Positions 13,811-21,877 of a stretch of DNA of 41,723 nucleotides are shown here, piece by piece (the stretch's first letter is position 1; the number at the start of each line of letters is the position of its first letter). The position numbers were made by a program, and so were the translations under genes. The notes under the pieces were generated by a model. The model saw only the letters and a list, made by a program, of their open reading frames with translations, did no database searches and had not been told where the DNA came from. The stretch comes from Clostridia bacterium (lineage in GTDB: Bacteria > Bacillota > Clostridia > Oscillospirales > CAG-272). The stretch spans positions 1 through 41,723 of the forward strand of contig JAFTIL010000008.1 in the NCBI GenBank assembly GCA_017456905.1, read 5' to 3'.

Positions 13811-14182
13811 TTACCCCCATTTCCGCTTGCCTGTTCTGCCCCCGTCAGAGGTGTCCACCAGACGGGCGGTCAGATCTATGATGAGGCGAATATCATCGGG
13901 CTGGACGTCAGCCTCGTGGGCCGATTTACAACGGCGGATCTCACCGCATCTTTTGCATTTGGAGATGATGATATAACCCTTCTTGGGGTCGGGCTCGGCA
14001 GACACAGGCTCCAATTCCCCTCGGCAGGGATTGGCACGGTCACCGGGATTGACGTCCACGTGGAGCGACCACAGGCAGAAGGGACAATGATTTCGCGAGG
14101 AATATCCCAAGGGAAGCACTTCTCTGCCGCAATGAGCACAGGTGAAGCTGTCGTCAAATTTTGAAAAGCGTTTTTGTTCCAT
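13811..14182 (-). CDS. RNHCP domain zinc-binding protein
   Basis: This 123-residue protein carries two metal-binding clusters. The first is FTCAHCGREVLP, followed by SSRNHCPFCLWSLHVD, the RNHCP signature, with four Cys and a His. The second is IISKCKRCGEIRRCKSAHEAD. The RNHCP family (Pfam RNHCP) has no established biochemical role but often lies beside translation or cell-division genes. The start is the ATG at 14182. Sixteen bases separate it from the PBP2 stop, and 3 bases from the LMW phosphatase. The stretch between its two clusters is a proline- and aspartate-rich linker. Confidence 0.85.
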   Translation of the reverse strand: MEQKRFSKFDDSFTCAHCGREVLPLGYSSRNHCPFCLWSLHVDVNPGDRANPCRGELEPVSAEPDPKKGYIIISKCKRCGEIRRCKSAHEADVQPDDIRLIIDLTARLVDTSDGGRTGKRKWG

Positions 14183-14198
14183 AATTTATAATACTTTC

Positions 14199-16340
14199 TT
14201 ATTTATAATACTCTTCCAACACTCTTGCTGCTACGAGGGCAGCGTAGGAGCCACCGCCTGATTTCTCGATGACCGAAGCCACCACGATTTCGGGATTGCG
14301 GGAAGGAGCACAGCAAACGAAGAGACCATTGTCGTTCTGGTTGCCGCCTACCTGGGCAGTACCCGTCTTGCCCGCCACCTTGACGGGAACACGGGACATC
14401 CAGCTTGAGATACTGCCCGAGGAGGTGATCACCTGCTCCATGCCATAAAGGATCTCCTGGCGGTAAGAGTCGTTTAAAGTAAAGGCATCCAGCACGGTAG
14501 GTGCGGATGAGTAAACTGTCTCATCTGTGGAAATATCCACCGCCTTCATGAGCAGATGTGCGGAATATCTCGTGCCGCCGTTGACAAGGGTGGAAAGATA
14601 CACGCTGAGCTGCAGAGGGGTAAAAGCGTTGTCTGACTGACCGATGGCGGCGGCAATGGTGTCGGTAGCCATCCAGTCCTTTTGCTTGTTGGCTTCTCGG
14701 TAAGCGGGACCCGCCAATATACCTGTAGCCTCACCCAGCTCAATACCCGTGGACTGCCCCAGGCCAAACAGAGTGCAGTAATGATTCATCCGTTCAATAC
14801 CCAAAAGCCGTCCCGTCTCGTAATAGTAGCAGTTGCAGGACACACGAAGGGCATCATCCGCCGTGATCCAGCCGTGCATTTTAACAGCGCTGTTGCTATT
14901 ATAGATCCAGCATTTGGGTTGGTAGCTCTTGTAGTAAGTATATACGCCCGCACATTCAAGCTGTGTATCAGTTCGTATCACACCATCCATGAGTGCGGCG
15001 GCCGTGACTGCAGGCTTAAAAGTAGAGCCGGGCGCATACAGACCCAAAAGAGCACGATTGTAGAGAGGCAGCGCATCGTCCACCTCCAAACGGTCATAAT
15101 CCTCACTAAAGGTAGAGAGATCGTAGGTAGGATAGGAAGCCAGCGCCAGCACCTCGCCCGTGTTGGGATCCATGACGCTGATGGCGCCCGCCTCACACTC
15201 GTCCTTGCCAAGATTATTCTTAACGTAGGCCACGTTTTCGCGCAGGCCGTCCTCAGCGGCGATCTGCAGGTCGATGTCAATGGTCAGGTAAACGTCCTTA
15301 CCTGCCACCGCCTCCACCTTCATGTATTCGTCCACCACGCGGCCTTGGTCGTCTTCCACGATGACCTTCACACCGTCCTGTCCGTGAAGATAAGACTCGA
15401 AGGCGGCCTCGCAGCCGGATTTGCCAACGGTAGCGTTCATGTTATAGCCGAGTTCCTTGTAATAGGGCCACTCTTCGGCATAGATGGGGCCCGTTTGTCC
15501 CAAAATGTGGGAGGCATAGCCGGGATATTGATAGACACGCTGATAGGCGGTGGCAAAGCCGATCCCGGGCAGAGCCAGCTCCTTTTCACAGGTGATGGTG
15601 GCCATACTGATGCCCTTAGCCATGATGTAATCATTGGCGCGGGAAAAGCCCGAGGCCTCCATTCCCCAATAAATATGGAGCAGACTATTAATCTCAGTAT
15701 CCGTATAGAGAGGATTACCCGCTTCGTCGGTGGCCTCAAGCTGATATTCGTCAATAAAATATGCCAGCAGATCCTGCGCCGTGATGTAGGTAAGGGGCGA
15801 CGCATCAAAGGCGGCAGTTGCTTCCTTGGTAGTTTTACCGTCAGCTTTGATGGCGCGGATCATGGCAGACCGCAGGCCCGAGGAGGTGAACTGATCCACC
15901 AAAGCCTCGTAGTCCGCCGAGCCCTCCAGCTCCGCCACAGAGGAATACATCACGTCGGGATAAACACCCAGGAAGGGGTAGCGATAGTCTGCGAAGCAGT
16001 TCCCTTCTCCGCAGGTATAGAGCACCTCCAGAGCCTTCAGAAGGATGGCGTTTTTATCCAAGGGCTCGGAGGGGAGAATGCTGTAGTCCACCGTGAGGCT
16101 GTAGGTATATTCGTTGGTGACCAAGGGTTTTCCGTTGCGGTCATAGATTTCGCCCCGCATGGCCTGAACGATGACAGTCCTTTGGGTGGTGCCGTCCTTA
16201 GCGTGACCGCCGATGTTTTCGCTGTTCAGCTCCATGACGGCAAAGATCACAATATAAACGAGGCAAACAGCCAGAAAGAAGATCCCCAGGGCCGTAACAC
16301 GCCGAACGCGGCGACCTGTATCATTGGTTTGAGTACGCAT
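14199..16340 (-). CDS. mrdA: Class B penicillin-binding protein 2 (elongation transpeptidase)
   Basis: This 713-residue single-span protein has a short basic cytoplasmic tail, a membrane helix at about 15-36 (VTALGIFFLAVCLVYIVIFAV), then a dimerisation/pedestal domain containing RGEIYDRNGKPLVTN (about 62-76). The transpeptidase domain follows, with the catalytic Ser in GSTFKPAV (STFK at about 439-442), the second motif SCN (about 501-503) and KTG (about 658-660). It crosslinks peptidoglycan side chains during wall elongation. The start has AAAGGAG ahead of ATG. It lies 38 bases after the CPBP gene, in an operon with an MreB-like protein, which supports a rod-shape or elongation role rather than septation. 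Confidence 0.92.
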   Translation of the reverse strand: MRTQTNDTGRRVRRVTALGIFFLAVCLVYIVIFAVMELNSENIGGHAKDGTTQRTVIVQAMRGEIYDRNGKPLVTNEYTYSLTVDYSILPSEPLDKNAILLKALEVLYTCGEGNCFADYRYPFLGVYPDVMYSSVAELEGSADYEALVDQFTSSGLRSAMIRAIKADGKTTKEATAAFDASPLTYITAQDLLAYFIDEYQLEATDEAGNPLYTDTEINSLLHIYWGMEASGFSRANDYIMAKGISMATITCEKELALPGIGFATAYQRVYQYPGYASHILGQTGPIYAEEWPYYKELGYNMNATVGKSGCEAAFESYLHGQDGVKVIVEDDQGRVVDEYMKVEAVAGKDVYLTIDIDLQIAAEDGLRENVAYVKNNLGKDECEAGAISVMDPNTGEVLALASYPTYDLSTFSEDYDRLEVDDALPLYNRALLGLYAPGSTFKPAVTAAALMDGVIRTDTQLECAGVYTYYKSYQPKCWIYNSNSAVKMHGWITADDALRVSCNCYYYETGRLLGIERMNHYCTLFGLGQSTGIELGEATGILAGPAYREANKQKDWMATDTIAAAIGQSDNAFTPLQLSVYLSTLVNGGTRYSAHLLMKAVDISTDETVYSSAPTVLDAFTLNDSYRQEILYGMEQVITSSGSISSWMSRVPVKVAGKTGTAQVGGNQNDNGLFVCCAPSRNPEIVVASVIEKSGGGSYAALVAARVLEEYYK

Positions 16341-16378
16341 GAGATCTCCTTTCGTCAGAATTTTGGAATGAGCTTAAA

Positions 16379-17455
16379 TCATGATGCGGGCGGCGGGATG
16401 AGGCCCATCACCATAAAGAGACAGAGCAAGAAAATACACAGGGGGATCCCCACGTTGCAGAATGTCGCAATGACCTTATCCCCCGAACGCAGAGACACAT
16501 CACCTTGCCCGATGTGGATCTTTCTCGCGCAGGCGAAATAAATGATGAGTGCTACAGCCGCAGCCATGGCGCCGTAGAGCACCAGCGTGACCAGCATATA
16601 GACACAATAGCCCGCCATGTTGTCCATGATAAACTGAGTGACGGCCTCCATATTTTCGGGATCCAGGGTTTCCAGCTCTTCAAGACCCAGCCATTTGAGC
16701 ATATTGGGCATGATCATCATGCCCATGAAATTCATGAACATATGAAGCCCTACAGACCAATACAGCTTTCCCGTCAGAGTGTAGGCATAAGCCATGACGA
16801 GGCCCACCATAAAGGCGTAGAAGAATTGAAAGAAATTGCCGTGAAACAGGGCAAACAGCAGGGCAGACATGATGATGGCCATGCCGTCGCCATAGCGGCG
16901 GGCTCTGTCAATAAAGAGCTTGCGGAAGATAAACTCCTCACCAATGGGGGCAATGATCACGGTCCCCAGGAGAAGCATCCACCAAGGGCTGTTATCGGCC
17001 AGATCGCTCAGATTGTTCTGATAATCGTATCCCGTCCACGTGGACAACACGCTCATGAGACCGTTGCCGATCAGGCTTCCGATATACATCAGTCCAAAGC
17101 AAACTACGGCAAAGAGGGCAAAATGGCCCACGTGGAACTTGGGCTTTTCATAGATGAAGCCCCGAGATACGTAATGGGGATCGTGAGTGCCTTTATCCAC
17201 GCTCCTCAAGCACAGCCAGAAGGCCGGAAGAGCGAACAGATAAAGGGGAACGATGTTCAGTACCCAGTTGAACCACCATTGATCATAAATGTCAGGCAAC
17301 AGGTACGCCGTGGCAAACATGAGTCCGTAGGATGTCAAAAGATATACCGCAAACAGCGCCACGACGGCAAGGCCCAACCTTCCGTAGGCGCGGCGGCTTT
17401 GGTTCATTTTATCCGCATAGAGCTGTTGTTGCTCCGTGTATTCGTATTCAGTCAT
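16379..17455 (-). CDS. CPBP family intramembrane metalloprotease
   Basis: This 358-residue polytopic membrane protein has about seven to eight hydrophobic spans. The signature of the CPBP (Abi) family is visible: PIGEEFIFRKLFIDRAR contributes the EExxxR pair, ALLFALFHGNFFQFFYAFMVGLVMAY contributes the FxxxH motif, and the third His motif lies in WSVGLHMFMNFMG. Family members are glutamate-dependent membrane proteases related to Rce1. In Clostridia such genes are common near cell-wall genes but substrates are usually unknown. The start ATG follows AAAGGAG. Spacing to neighbours is 33 and 38 bases, and no terminator intervenes. Confidence 0.87.
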   Translation of the reverse strand: MTEYEYTEQQQLYADKMNQSRRAYGRLGLAVVALFAVYLLTSYGLMFATAYLLPDIYDQWWFNWVLNIVPLYLFALPAFWLCLRSVDKGTHDPHYVSRGFIYEKPKFHVGHFALFAVVCFGLMYIGSLIGNGLMSVLSTWTGYDYQNNLSDLADNSPWWMLLLGTVIIAPIGEEFIFRKLFIDRARRYGDGMAIIMSALLFALFHGNFFQFFYAFMVGLVMAYAYTLTGKLYWSVGLHMFMNFMGMMIMPNMLKWLGLEELETLDPENMEAVTQFIMDNMAGYCVYMLVTLVLYGAMAAAVALIIYFACARKIHIGQGDVSLRSGDKVIATFCNVGIPLCIFLLCLFMVMGLIPPPAS

Positions 17456-17488
17456 AATCTGCTCCTTTCGAGGTTTTGCGGTGTGATT

Positions 17489-18523
17489 TCAGCGACGTCT
17501 GAAATTCAGAGGCTCGGCCCAAAGCTCGGGTTTTTGCGCAATTCGCCCCAGTCCGTTGATCACGGCGTCCATGGGGTTTTCTGATACGATCACGCGGAGT
17601 CCCGTTTTGCGGGCCAAGGCCTTGCCGATACCCGGAAGCAGGGCTGTGCCGCCCGTGACCATGACCCCCAAGTTATAGAGCTCACGCTCCAGCTCGTGGG
17701 GGGCCTCGCTCAGGACGGTCATCACCAGGCGGGCCAACGCATCCACCGAGGGGATGATCGCCTCGCAGATGTCTTTGGAGAAGATCTCCCTGCTCTCCGC
17801 CAGCTTGGAACGGGCATTGCGTCCGTGAACAGTCATGCTGCCGCGGTCGATGCGGCTGTCAGCCGTTCCCAGCCGAAGCTTCAGGTACTCAGCGTCGGAT
17901 TCACTGACCAAAAGATCGTATTTGTTCTTTATGTAGCTGGAAATAGCCATGTTCAGTCGGTCACCTGCCACGCGAAGCGATCTTGCGTGGATCACACTTC
18001 CCGAGCTGATGACAGCCGCATCCGCCACGCCGCCGCCAACAGACAACAACAAATGCGCCCGCGATGAGCGAACAGCCAAGCCTTCACCTGCCGCTGCCGC
18101 ATAAACCGAAGGGATCACCGCCACAGAGCGGGCACCTGCCTCTAGAACCGCGTTTTCCAGCGCAAGCTGATGAACCTGGCTCATATAATAAGGTGCGGCC
18201 ACGATCACAGCAGGACGGCGAAACAGGGTGCACAAGCGTTTGGCGTCGAAAAATCCCGTCACCATACGAGAGGCGACCTCAAAATCACTGATGAGTCCCT
18301 CCGTCACGGGGCGATACGCCAAAATATGCTCGGGGGTCTTACCGATCATGCGGCAAGCCTCGTTGCCCAAGGCAACCACGTGGTGAGAGCGACTGTCAAT
18401 GGCGGCGGCTGTCGGACATCGAAGAATGATCCCCGCCTCGGGCTTCCAAAGCCTCGTATAGTGAGTGCCGAGATCAAGACCGACAATATAGCGATTGATA
18501 TCTTTCAGAAATTCAGAATTCAT
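17489..18523 (-). CDS. mreB: MreB/Mbl-like bacterial actin, divergent
   Basis: This 344-residue protein has the actin-like ATPase fold. Phosphate-1 is VGLDLGTHYTRLW (residues about 14-26), where canonical MreB has G-x-D-L-G-T-A-N-T. Further features are YRPVTEGLISDFEVASRM (about 66-83), a phosphate-2 block around LLLSVGGGVADAAVIS, and the adenosine motif VMVTGGTALLPGIGKAL. MreB filaments organise the elongation machinery beneath the membrane. The substituted phosphate-1 loop (THYT) makes this a divergent paralogue rather than the main MreB. I chose ATG at 18523, with GGAGA upstream; 24 bases earlier another ATG lacks a site. The operon with PBP2 and Maf is a typical position. mreC and mreD are absent. 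Confidence 0.8.
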   Translation of the reverse strand: MNSEFLKDINRYIVGLDLGTHYTRLWKPEAGIILRCPTAAAIDSRSHHVVALGNEACRMIGKTPEHILAYRPVTEGLISDFEVASRMVTGFFDAKRLCTLFRRPAVIVAAPYYMSQVHQLALENAVLEAGARSVAVIPSVYAAAAGEGLAVRSSRAHLLLSVGGGVADAAVISSGSVIHARSLRVAGDRLNMAISSYIKNKYDLLVSESDAEYLKLRLGTADSRIDRGSMTVHGRNARSKLAESREIFSKDICEAIIPSVDALARLVMTVLSEAPHELERELYNLGVMVTGGTALLPGIGKALARKTGLRVIVSENPMDAVINGLGRIAQKPELWAEPLNFRRR

Positions 18524-18551
18524 GTTGATCTCTCCAAGTCTTCCCAATGCT

Positions 18552-19145
18552 TTACAGCGTAATGTTAAACGCTTCCTTCAAAGTTGTATAGAGACGGCGG
18601 ACGGGCAGACCCACCACGTTAAAATAATCCCCTTCGATGCCCGTGATATATCTTGATGCGTTTCCTTGGATGGCGTAGGCTCCCGCCTTACCCATAGGCT
18701 CTTCCGTGGCCACGTAACAGTCGATCTCCTGTCTGCTCATGGGTGCAAAGTGTACAGTGGTCAGCTCGTGAGCCGTGACGATCTTTCCCCGATACCACAG
18801 CGCAATGCCGCTGGCTACCGTATGACCGCGGCCTGAAAGCATGTTCACCATACGGCGTGCATCCTCATGATCTGCGGGCTTACCTAAAAAAATACCGTCC
18901 AGAGTCACCAGGGTATCCGAGGCAAGGATCAGCGTGTCCTCGGTTATGCGGTTATTTTTTTGAAGTAATGCCTGTACCGCCAGGCACTTTCGTTTGGAGA
19001 TCTCCTCCACCCGTGCACCGGGCTGAGAAAGCTCACAGGCTTCATCCGTCTCGGCGGTCATCACGGTAAAGGGAATCCCCAAGGTTGAGAGGATCTCGCG
19101 GCGACGGGGAGAGGCAGACGCGAGGATCAGATTTATATAAGACAT
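18552..19145 (-). CDS. maf: Maf family nucleoside triphosphate pyrophosphatase
   Basis: This 197-residue protein begins with the substrate loop LILASASPRRREILSTLGIPF, followed by an acidic stretch (ETDEACELSQPG) and the catalytic region ILASDTLVTLDGIFLGKP. A further conserved segment is DHEDARRMVNMLSGRGHTVASGIAL. Maf proteins hydrolyse non-canonical nucleotides such as dTTP/UTP derivatives and are usually encoded beside mreB. The ATG at 19145 is supported by AAAGGA about nine bases upstream. The ATG at 19154 lies too close to that site. It is the first gene of the maf to 12112 run, behind the promoter at 19223-19251 and a leader hairpin. Confidence 0.93.
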   Translation of the reverse strand: MSYINLILASASPRRREILSTLGIPFTVMTAETDEACELSQPGARVEEISKRKCLAVQALLQKNNRITEDTLILASDTLVTLDGIFLGKPADHEDARRMVNMLSGRGHTVASGIALWYRGKIVTAHELTTVHFAPMSRQEIDCYVATEEPMGKAGAYAIQGNASRYITGIEGDYFNVVGLPVRRLYTTLKEAFNITL

Positions 19146-19162
19146 AAGAGTCATTCCTTTCG

Positions 19163-19184
19163 TTCGGGAAAAGAGTTTCCCGAA
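19163..19184 (-). promoter_or_regulatory. Leader hairpin of the maf operon
   Basis: A perfect 9-bp stem, TTCGGGAAA with TTTCCCGAA around a 4-base AGAG loop, lies 6 bases from the maf ribosome binding site and about 40 bases downstream of the -10 box. It could be a stabiliser, a regulator-binding RNA or a DNA operator. No T-run follows, so it is not a terminator. Confidence 0.45.
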
Positions 19185-19222
19185 AAGAGGGTAAAATAAC
19201 CCATATTATTATTTAATAATAT

Positions 19223-19251
19223 ATTATACCATATATTTGTGACAATGACAA
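19223..19251 (-). promoter_or_regulatory. Sigma-A type promoter of the maf-mreB-PBP2 operon
   Basis: On the minus strand, TTGTCA (complement of 19246-19251), a 17-base spacer and a perfect TATAAT (complement of 19223-19228) precede an A/T-rich leader of about 75 bases and maf. Confidence 0.75.
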
Positions 19252-19294
19252 GGGTTTGAAAGGATAATTTTGTGAAATTTAAAGAATTTCGACA

Positions 19295-19319
19295 TAAAAA
19301 AGCCCCCGACGGGGGCTTT
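19295..19319 (-). terminator. Terminator of the EAPT surface protein gene
   Basis: On the minus strand, AAAGCCCCC and GGGGGCT arms close a tiny loop and are followed by TTTTTT. It lies about 26 bases after the stop of the surface protein gene, before the maf operon promoter. Confidence 0.9.
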
Positions 19320-19345
19320 GATAGGTCCATGCTTGATGGATAACA

Positions 19346-20404
19346 TCAATCCTTCTTCTTGAGGATCACAGCGGCAGCAACTGCCGTCAGAAGAACGGCG
19401 GCAGAGCCCATAACGGCACCACAGCCCTTCTTAGCTTCGGGCTGAGTCTGCTCCTCGGTAACCGCAGGCGCCTGAGTGGGCGCCTCGGTGGGCGCCTCTG
19501 TAGGAGCCTCGGTGGGCGCCTCTGTAGGAGCCTCGGTGGGTGCCTCGGTGGGTGCCTCGGTGGGTGCCTCGGTAGGAGCCTCGGTAGGAGCTTCGGTAGG
19601 AGCTTCGGTAGGAGCTTCAGTAGGAGCTTCGGTCTCGGGTTCGGGCTCTACGTAGGGACCCTCGGCAGTCCCATTGGCAACAGTGTAGTTGTATGCTACC
19701 TCAGACTCGGAAAGAACTCTGTCATAGAAGCGGAAGTTCTTGAACAGGGCATTCTGGATGCGGTCGGTTTTGTTGTGACCGAAGAAGAAGTTATCTGCGC
19801 CCATATGGTAGTCCAGGAAGCGCTCGTCAACAAGCTCGCCGTCAATGTAAATGCGGAGAAACTCGCCGGGCTCGTAAGTGATGGTCACGGTAGAGTCCTT
19901 CAACAGCTCAACACCGTTTGCCAGCTCGGGACGCTCGCTTCTGGGGCGGCCTGCGTACTTGAATTCCAAGCAACCGCTGTCCACGCGAATGAACAGGGAG
20001 AAGTTATCGTTGTCGCAGTTCAGGAAGGTATTGTAAGCGTTACCAACACCTTCGAAATGACCGATATCCACTTCAAGGGTGAAGGCATCGCTGTTGATGG
20101 TGTCAACGATGGTCTGGGGGAAGAACTGACGGTTGTCAGCGATCTGGAACCCCCCCTCGACGAACTTGTCGTTTTCGTCGGCGGTGATGGCGATATTCCA
20201 AGCCTCATCGGGATTGGCCTTGTTGACCCAAGTGGTAGCGTTCAGGTCGTTTTCGCCGTTGGCCTGGTTATCGGTGCCGTCGTACCAGGCAACGAGACCT
20301 TCGGAGATGTAGGCGGGGGCTTTAACTTCCTCTGCTGGGGTGACGATGATGGCGGCGGTGGCCAAAAGAAGAACGGCCAGCGCGCACAAAAGGAGTTTTT
20401 TCAT
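19346..20404 (-). CDS. Surface protein with LamG-like domain, EAPT repeat stalk and C-terminal membrane tail
   Basis: This 352-residue secreted protein has a signal peptide (MKKLLLCALAVLLLATAAIIV). A concanavalin A/LamG-like beta sandwich follows (about 30-245), recognisable from ISEGLVAWYDGTDN at the start and the end pattern FKNFRFYDRVLSESEVAYNY. Next comes a stalk of 13 exact EAPT tetrapeptides (about 257-310) and a C-terminal segment with a Cys-Gly, a hydrophobic helix and a KKKD end (KKGCGAVMGSAAVLL then a basic tail). LamG domains bind or cover carbohydrate. The tail lacks LPxTG, so anchoring looks independent of classic sortase. The start follows AAAGGATC, and the promoter lies at 20449-20477. 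The 12-base DNA repeat is a tract that could vary in length. Confidence 0.75.
   Translation of the reverse strand: MKKLLLCALAVLLLATAAIIVTPAEEVKAPAYISEGLVAWYDGTDNQANGENDLNATTWVNKANPDEAWNIAITADENDKFVEGGFQIADNRQFFPQTIVDTINSDAFTLEVDIGHFEGVGNAYNTFLNCDNDNFSLFIRVDSGCLEFKYAGRPRSERPELANGVELLKDSTVTITYEPGEFLRIYIDGELVDERFLDYHMGADNFFFGHNKTDRIQNALFKNFRFYDRVLSESEVAYNYTVANGTAEGPYVEPEPETEAPTEAPTEAPTEAPTEAPTEAPTEAPTEAPTEAPTEAPTEAPTEAPTEAPTQAPAVTEEQTQPEAKKGCGAVMGSAAVLLTAVAAAVILKKKD
19477..19632 (-). repeat. 13 x 12-bp coding tandem repeat (EAPT stalk)
   Basis: Thirteen units of 12 bases, each encoding Glu-Ala-Pro-Thr on the minus strand, read as variants such as TAGGAGCCTCGG and TGGGCGCCTCGG on the plus strand. 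Adjacent units share third-position variants in blocks (a GGAGCTTCGG block at 19585-19632, a GGTGCCTCGG block at 19537-19572), which suggests local duplication and slippage. Confidence 0.85.
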
Positions 20405-20448
20405 TTTTCTGATCCTTTCAAAATATATTGATGGGGTTCGATGTTCTC

Positions 20449-20477
20449 ATTATATAGGATAGTTTGGGATTTGTCAA
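20449..20477 (-). promoter_or_regulatory. Sigma-A type promoter of the surface protein gene
   Basis: On the minus strand, a perfect TTGACA (complement of 20472-20477), a 17-base spacer and a perfect TATAAT (complement of 20449-20454). It stands back to back with the XRE promoter at 20541-20569. Just upstream, the DNA at about 20484-20495 contains the palindrome GCGATAAATCGC, a possible operator between the divergent promoters. Confidence 0.85.
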
Positions 20478-20540
20478 TAGTCGCGCGATAAATCGCTCTT
20501 CAACTTTTTGTTAAACCTTCCTGCAATTTTCTACAATCTA

Positions 20541-20569
20541 TTGACTTTTTCGCCATGTTTTGCTATAAT
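20541..20569 (+). promoter_or_regulatory. Sigma-A type promoter of the XRE regulator
   Basis: TTGACT (20541-20546), a 17-base spacer and a perfect TATAAT (20564-20569) lie upstream of AAAGGAG (20592-20598), which is followed immediately by repeat family C. Confidence 0.8.
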
Positions 20570-20598
20570 CTAAAGTAGAATATTTATCCTCAAAGGAG

Positions 20599-20683
20599 AT
20601 AGCGTGAAAGTTTCATGATCGAAAACCGAAGTTCACGATTTCACGCGAAGTATATTTGTGCCGCCGTCGGCGGCGGAATAGAG
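20599..20683. repeat. Palindromic intergenic repeat, short copy (family C)
   Basis: Starting ATAGCGTGAAAG and ending GGCGGCGGAATAGAG, this stretch matches 33476-33621 at both ends. GCGTGAAA (20602-20609) pairs with TTTCACGC (20639-20646), and GCCGCC-GTC-GGCGGC forms a second hairpin. About 60 bases found in the middle of the other copy are missing. The copy lies between the XRE promoter-proximal ribosome binding site and the XRE start codon. Confidence 0.75.
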
Positions 20684-20689
20684 GTTCAT

Positions 20690-21859
20690 ATGAAAAATCA
20701 GGACGTAAGAATCAAGATCGGCGCCAAGATCCGCCTTTTGCGGCGGCAGAACGATGTAACACAGGATATGTTGGCCGACCACCTAGACGTCACCCCTCAG
20801 GCAGTATCCCGTTGGGAGTCGGGCGTCTGCTATCCGGACATGAATTCCCTGCCCCTCATCGCGGATTACTTCAGCGTCACCATGGATGAATTGCTCTGCT
20901 ACACCAATGCCCGCAAGGAACAAAAGGTGGACGCCTATCTCGAGGAAGCCGAGCGGCTTTTGGACCGTGAGCGCCTGGCTGAAGCCATGGAGGTGCTTCG
21001 CACGGCCCTGGCTGAGATTCCCTCCAGCTATCGCCTGCAGATTGAGATGGCCGAGGTGCTCTCCCTGTATGCCGAGGCCTTGATGGAGAAGGGTGACAAT
21101 CCCCAGATCCGCGAGGCCGTAAACGCCGCGCTGGACGAGGCGGTGTCCTTCTGCCGACACATCCTCTCGGATTGCACGAATGACGAGCTCCGTGACCGCA
21201 CCAAAAAGACCCTTTGCGACATCTACGCGCATCAAATGGACAACAACGCCGAAGCCCTGCGCATCGCCGATCAACTTCACAGCATGAGCTACAGCCAGGA
21301 GATTGTCAAAGCCACCATCCTGACGGGAGAGGTCGCCTTCACTCAGGCACAAAAGAACCTCATCCTCTTTGCTGACAACATCTGGTGGCACCTCTATAAT
21401 CTGGCCTGCGTTCCCGCCATTTCGGGCAATACATACAGCCGAGAGGAAAAGATCGCCATTCTGGAAAAGAGCGTAGCACTCTTTGAACTGATCTTCGAAG
21501 ATACCCCCTACTTTTATGCAGATCGCTTGGCCAATGCTTACCGCCAGCTCGCCATGCTTCATTTGGCATCGGGGAAAGTCGACGACCGAGAGAAATCTAT
21601 TGCCTGTATTGAAAAAATGGCCGATGCCGCCATTGCGTGCGATCAGCGTCCCGACAAGGCTGCTTACACCTCCGTCATCATTGAGCATTTGGACTACGAC
21701 AAATCCGAGGACACCGAAGCCCGCGGCATCTCCAAATGTGCCCGCTTGCTGGGCGGCTTCAATTCCCCCGTTTGGGCACCGCTCCGCTCCCATGAGCGCT
21801 TCCGTACCGCTATCACCAAGATGATCGAATGTGCCAAAGCACATCCCGACGAAGAATAA
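20690..21859 (+). CDS. XRE-family transcriptional regulator with long helical C-terminal domain
   Basis: This 389-residue protein has an N-terminal helix-turn-helix (about 8-65): IGAKIRLLRRQNDVTQDMLADHLDVTPQAVSRWESGVCYPDM, then LIADYFSVTMDELL. A helical C-terminal region follows (about 75-389), looking like stacked helix pairs (LDRERLAEAMEVLRTALAEI and similar), possibly TPR-like. It would bind operator DNA and sense a signal in the helical part. I place the start at 20690, where AGAGG precedes ATG. An in-frame ATG at 20615 lies inside repeat C and would add 25 repeat-encoded residues. The gene is followed 18 bases later by the large lipoprotein and is divergent from the surface protein gene. 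It may control both. Confidence 0.85.
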   Translation: MKNQDVRIKIGAKIRLLRRQNDVTQDMLADHLDVTPQAVSRWESGVCYPDMNSLPLIADYFSVTMDELLCYTNARKEQKVDAYLEEAERLLDRERLAEAMEVLRTALAEIPSSYRLQIEMAEVLSLYAEALMEKGDNPQIREAVNAALDEAVSFCRHILSDCTNDELRDRTKKTLCDIYAHQMDNNAEALRIADQLHSMSYSQEIVKATILTGEVAFTQAQKNLILFADNIWWHLYNLACVPAISGNTYSREEKIAILEKSVALFELIFEDTPYFYADRLANAYRQLAMLHLASGKVDDREKSIACIEKMADAAIACDQRPDKAAYTSVIIEHLDYDKSEDTEARGISKCARLLGGFNSPVWAPLRSHERFRTAITKMIECAKAHPDEE

Positions 21860-21877
21860 GAGAGAAGGAGAATTCTT

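Noticed and set aside
14682-16541. Long plus-strand open frame opposite PBP2 and CPBP
   Set aside because: It is a mirror of the two well-identified minus-strand genes and has no family features or ribosome site.
19477-19632. CRISPR array
   Set aside because: The 12-bp tandem units have no spacers and are in frame with a surface protein stalk.
20615-20689. Upstream in-frame start for the XRE regulator as the main start
   Set aside because: It encodes repeat-derived residues with no HTH similarity; the start at 20690 begins exactly before the domain and has AGAGG. Kept only as an alternative.
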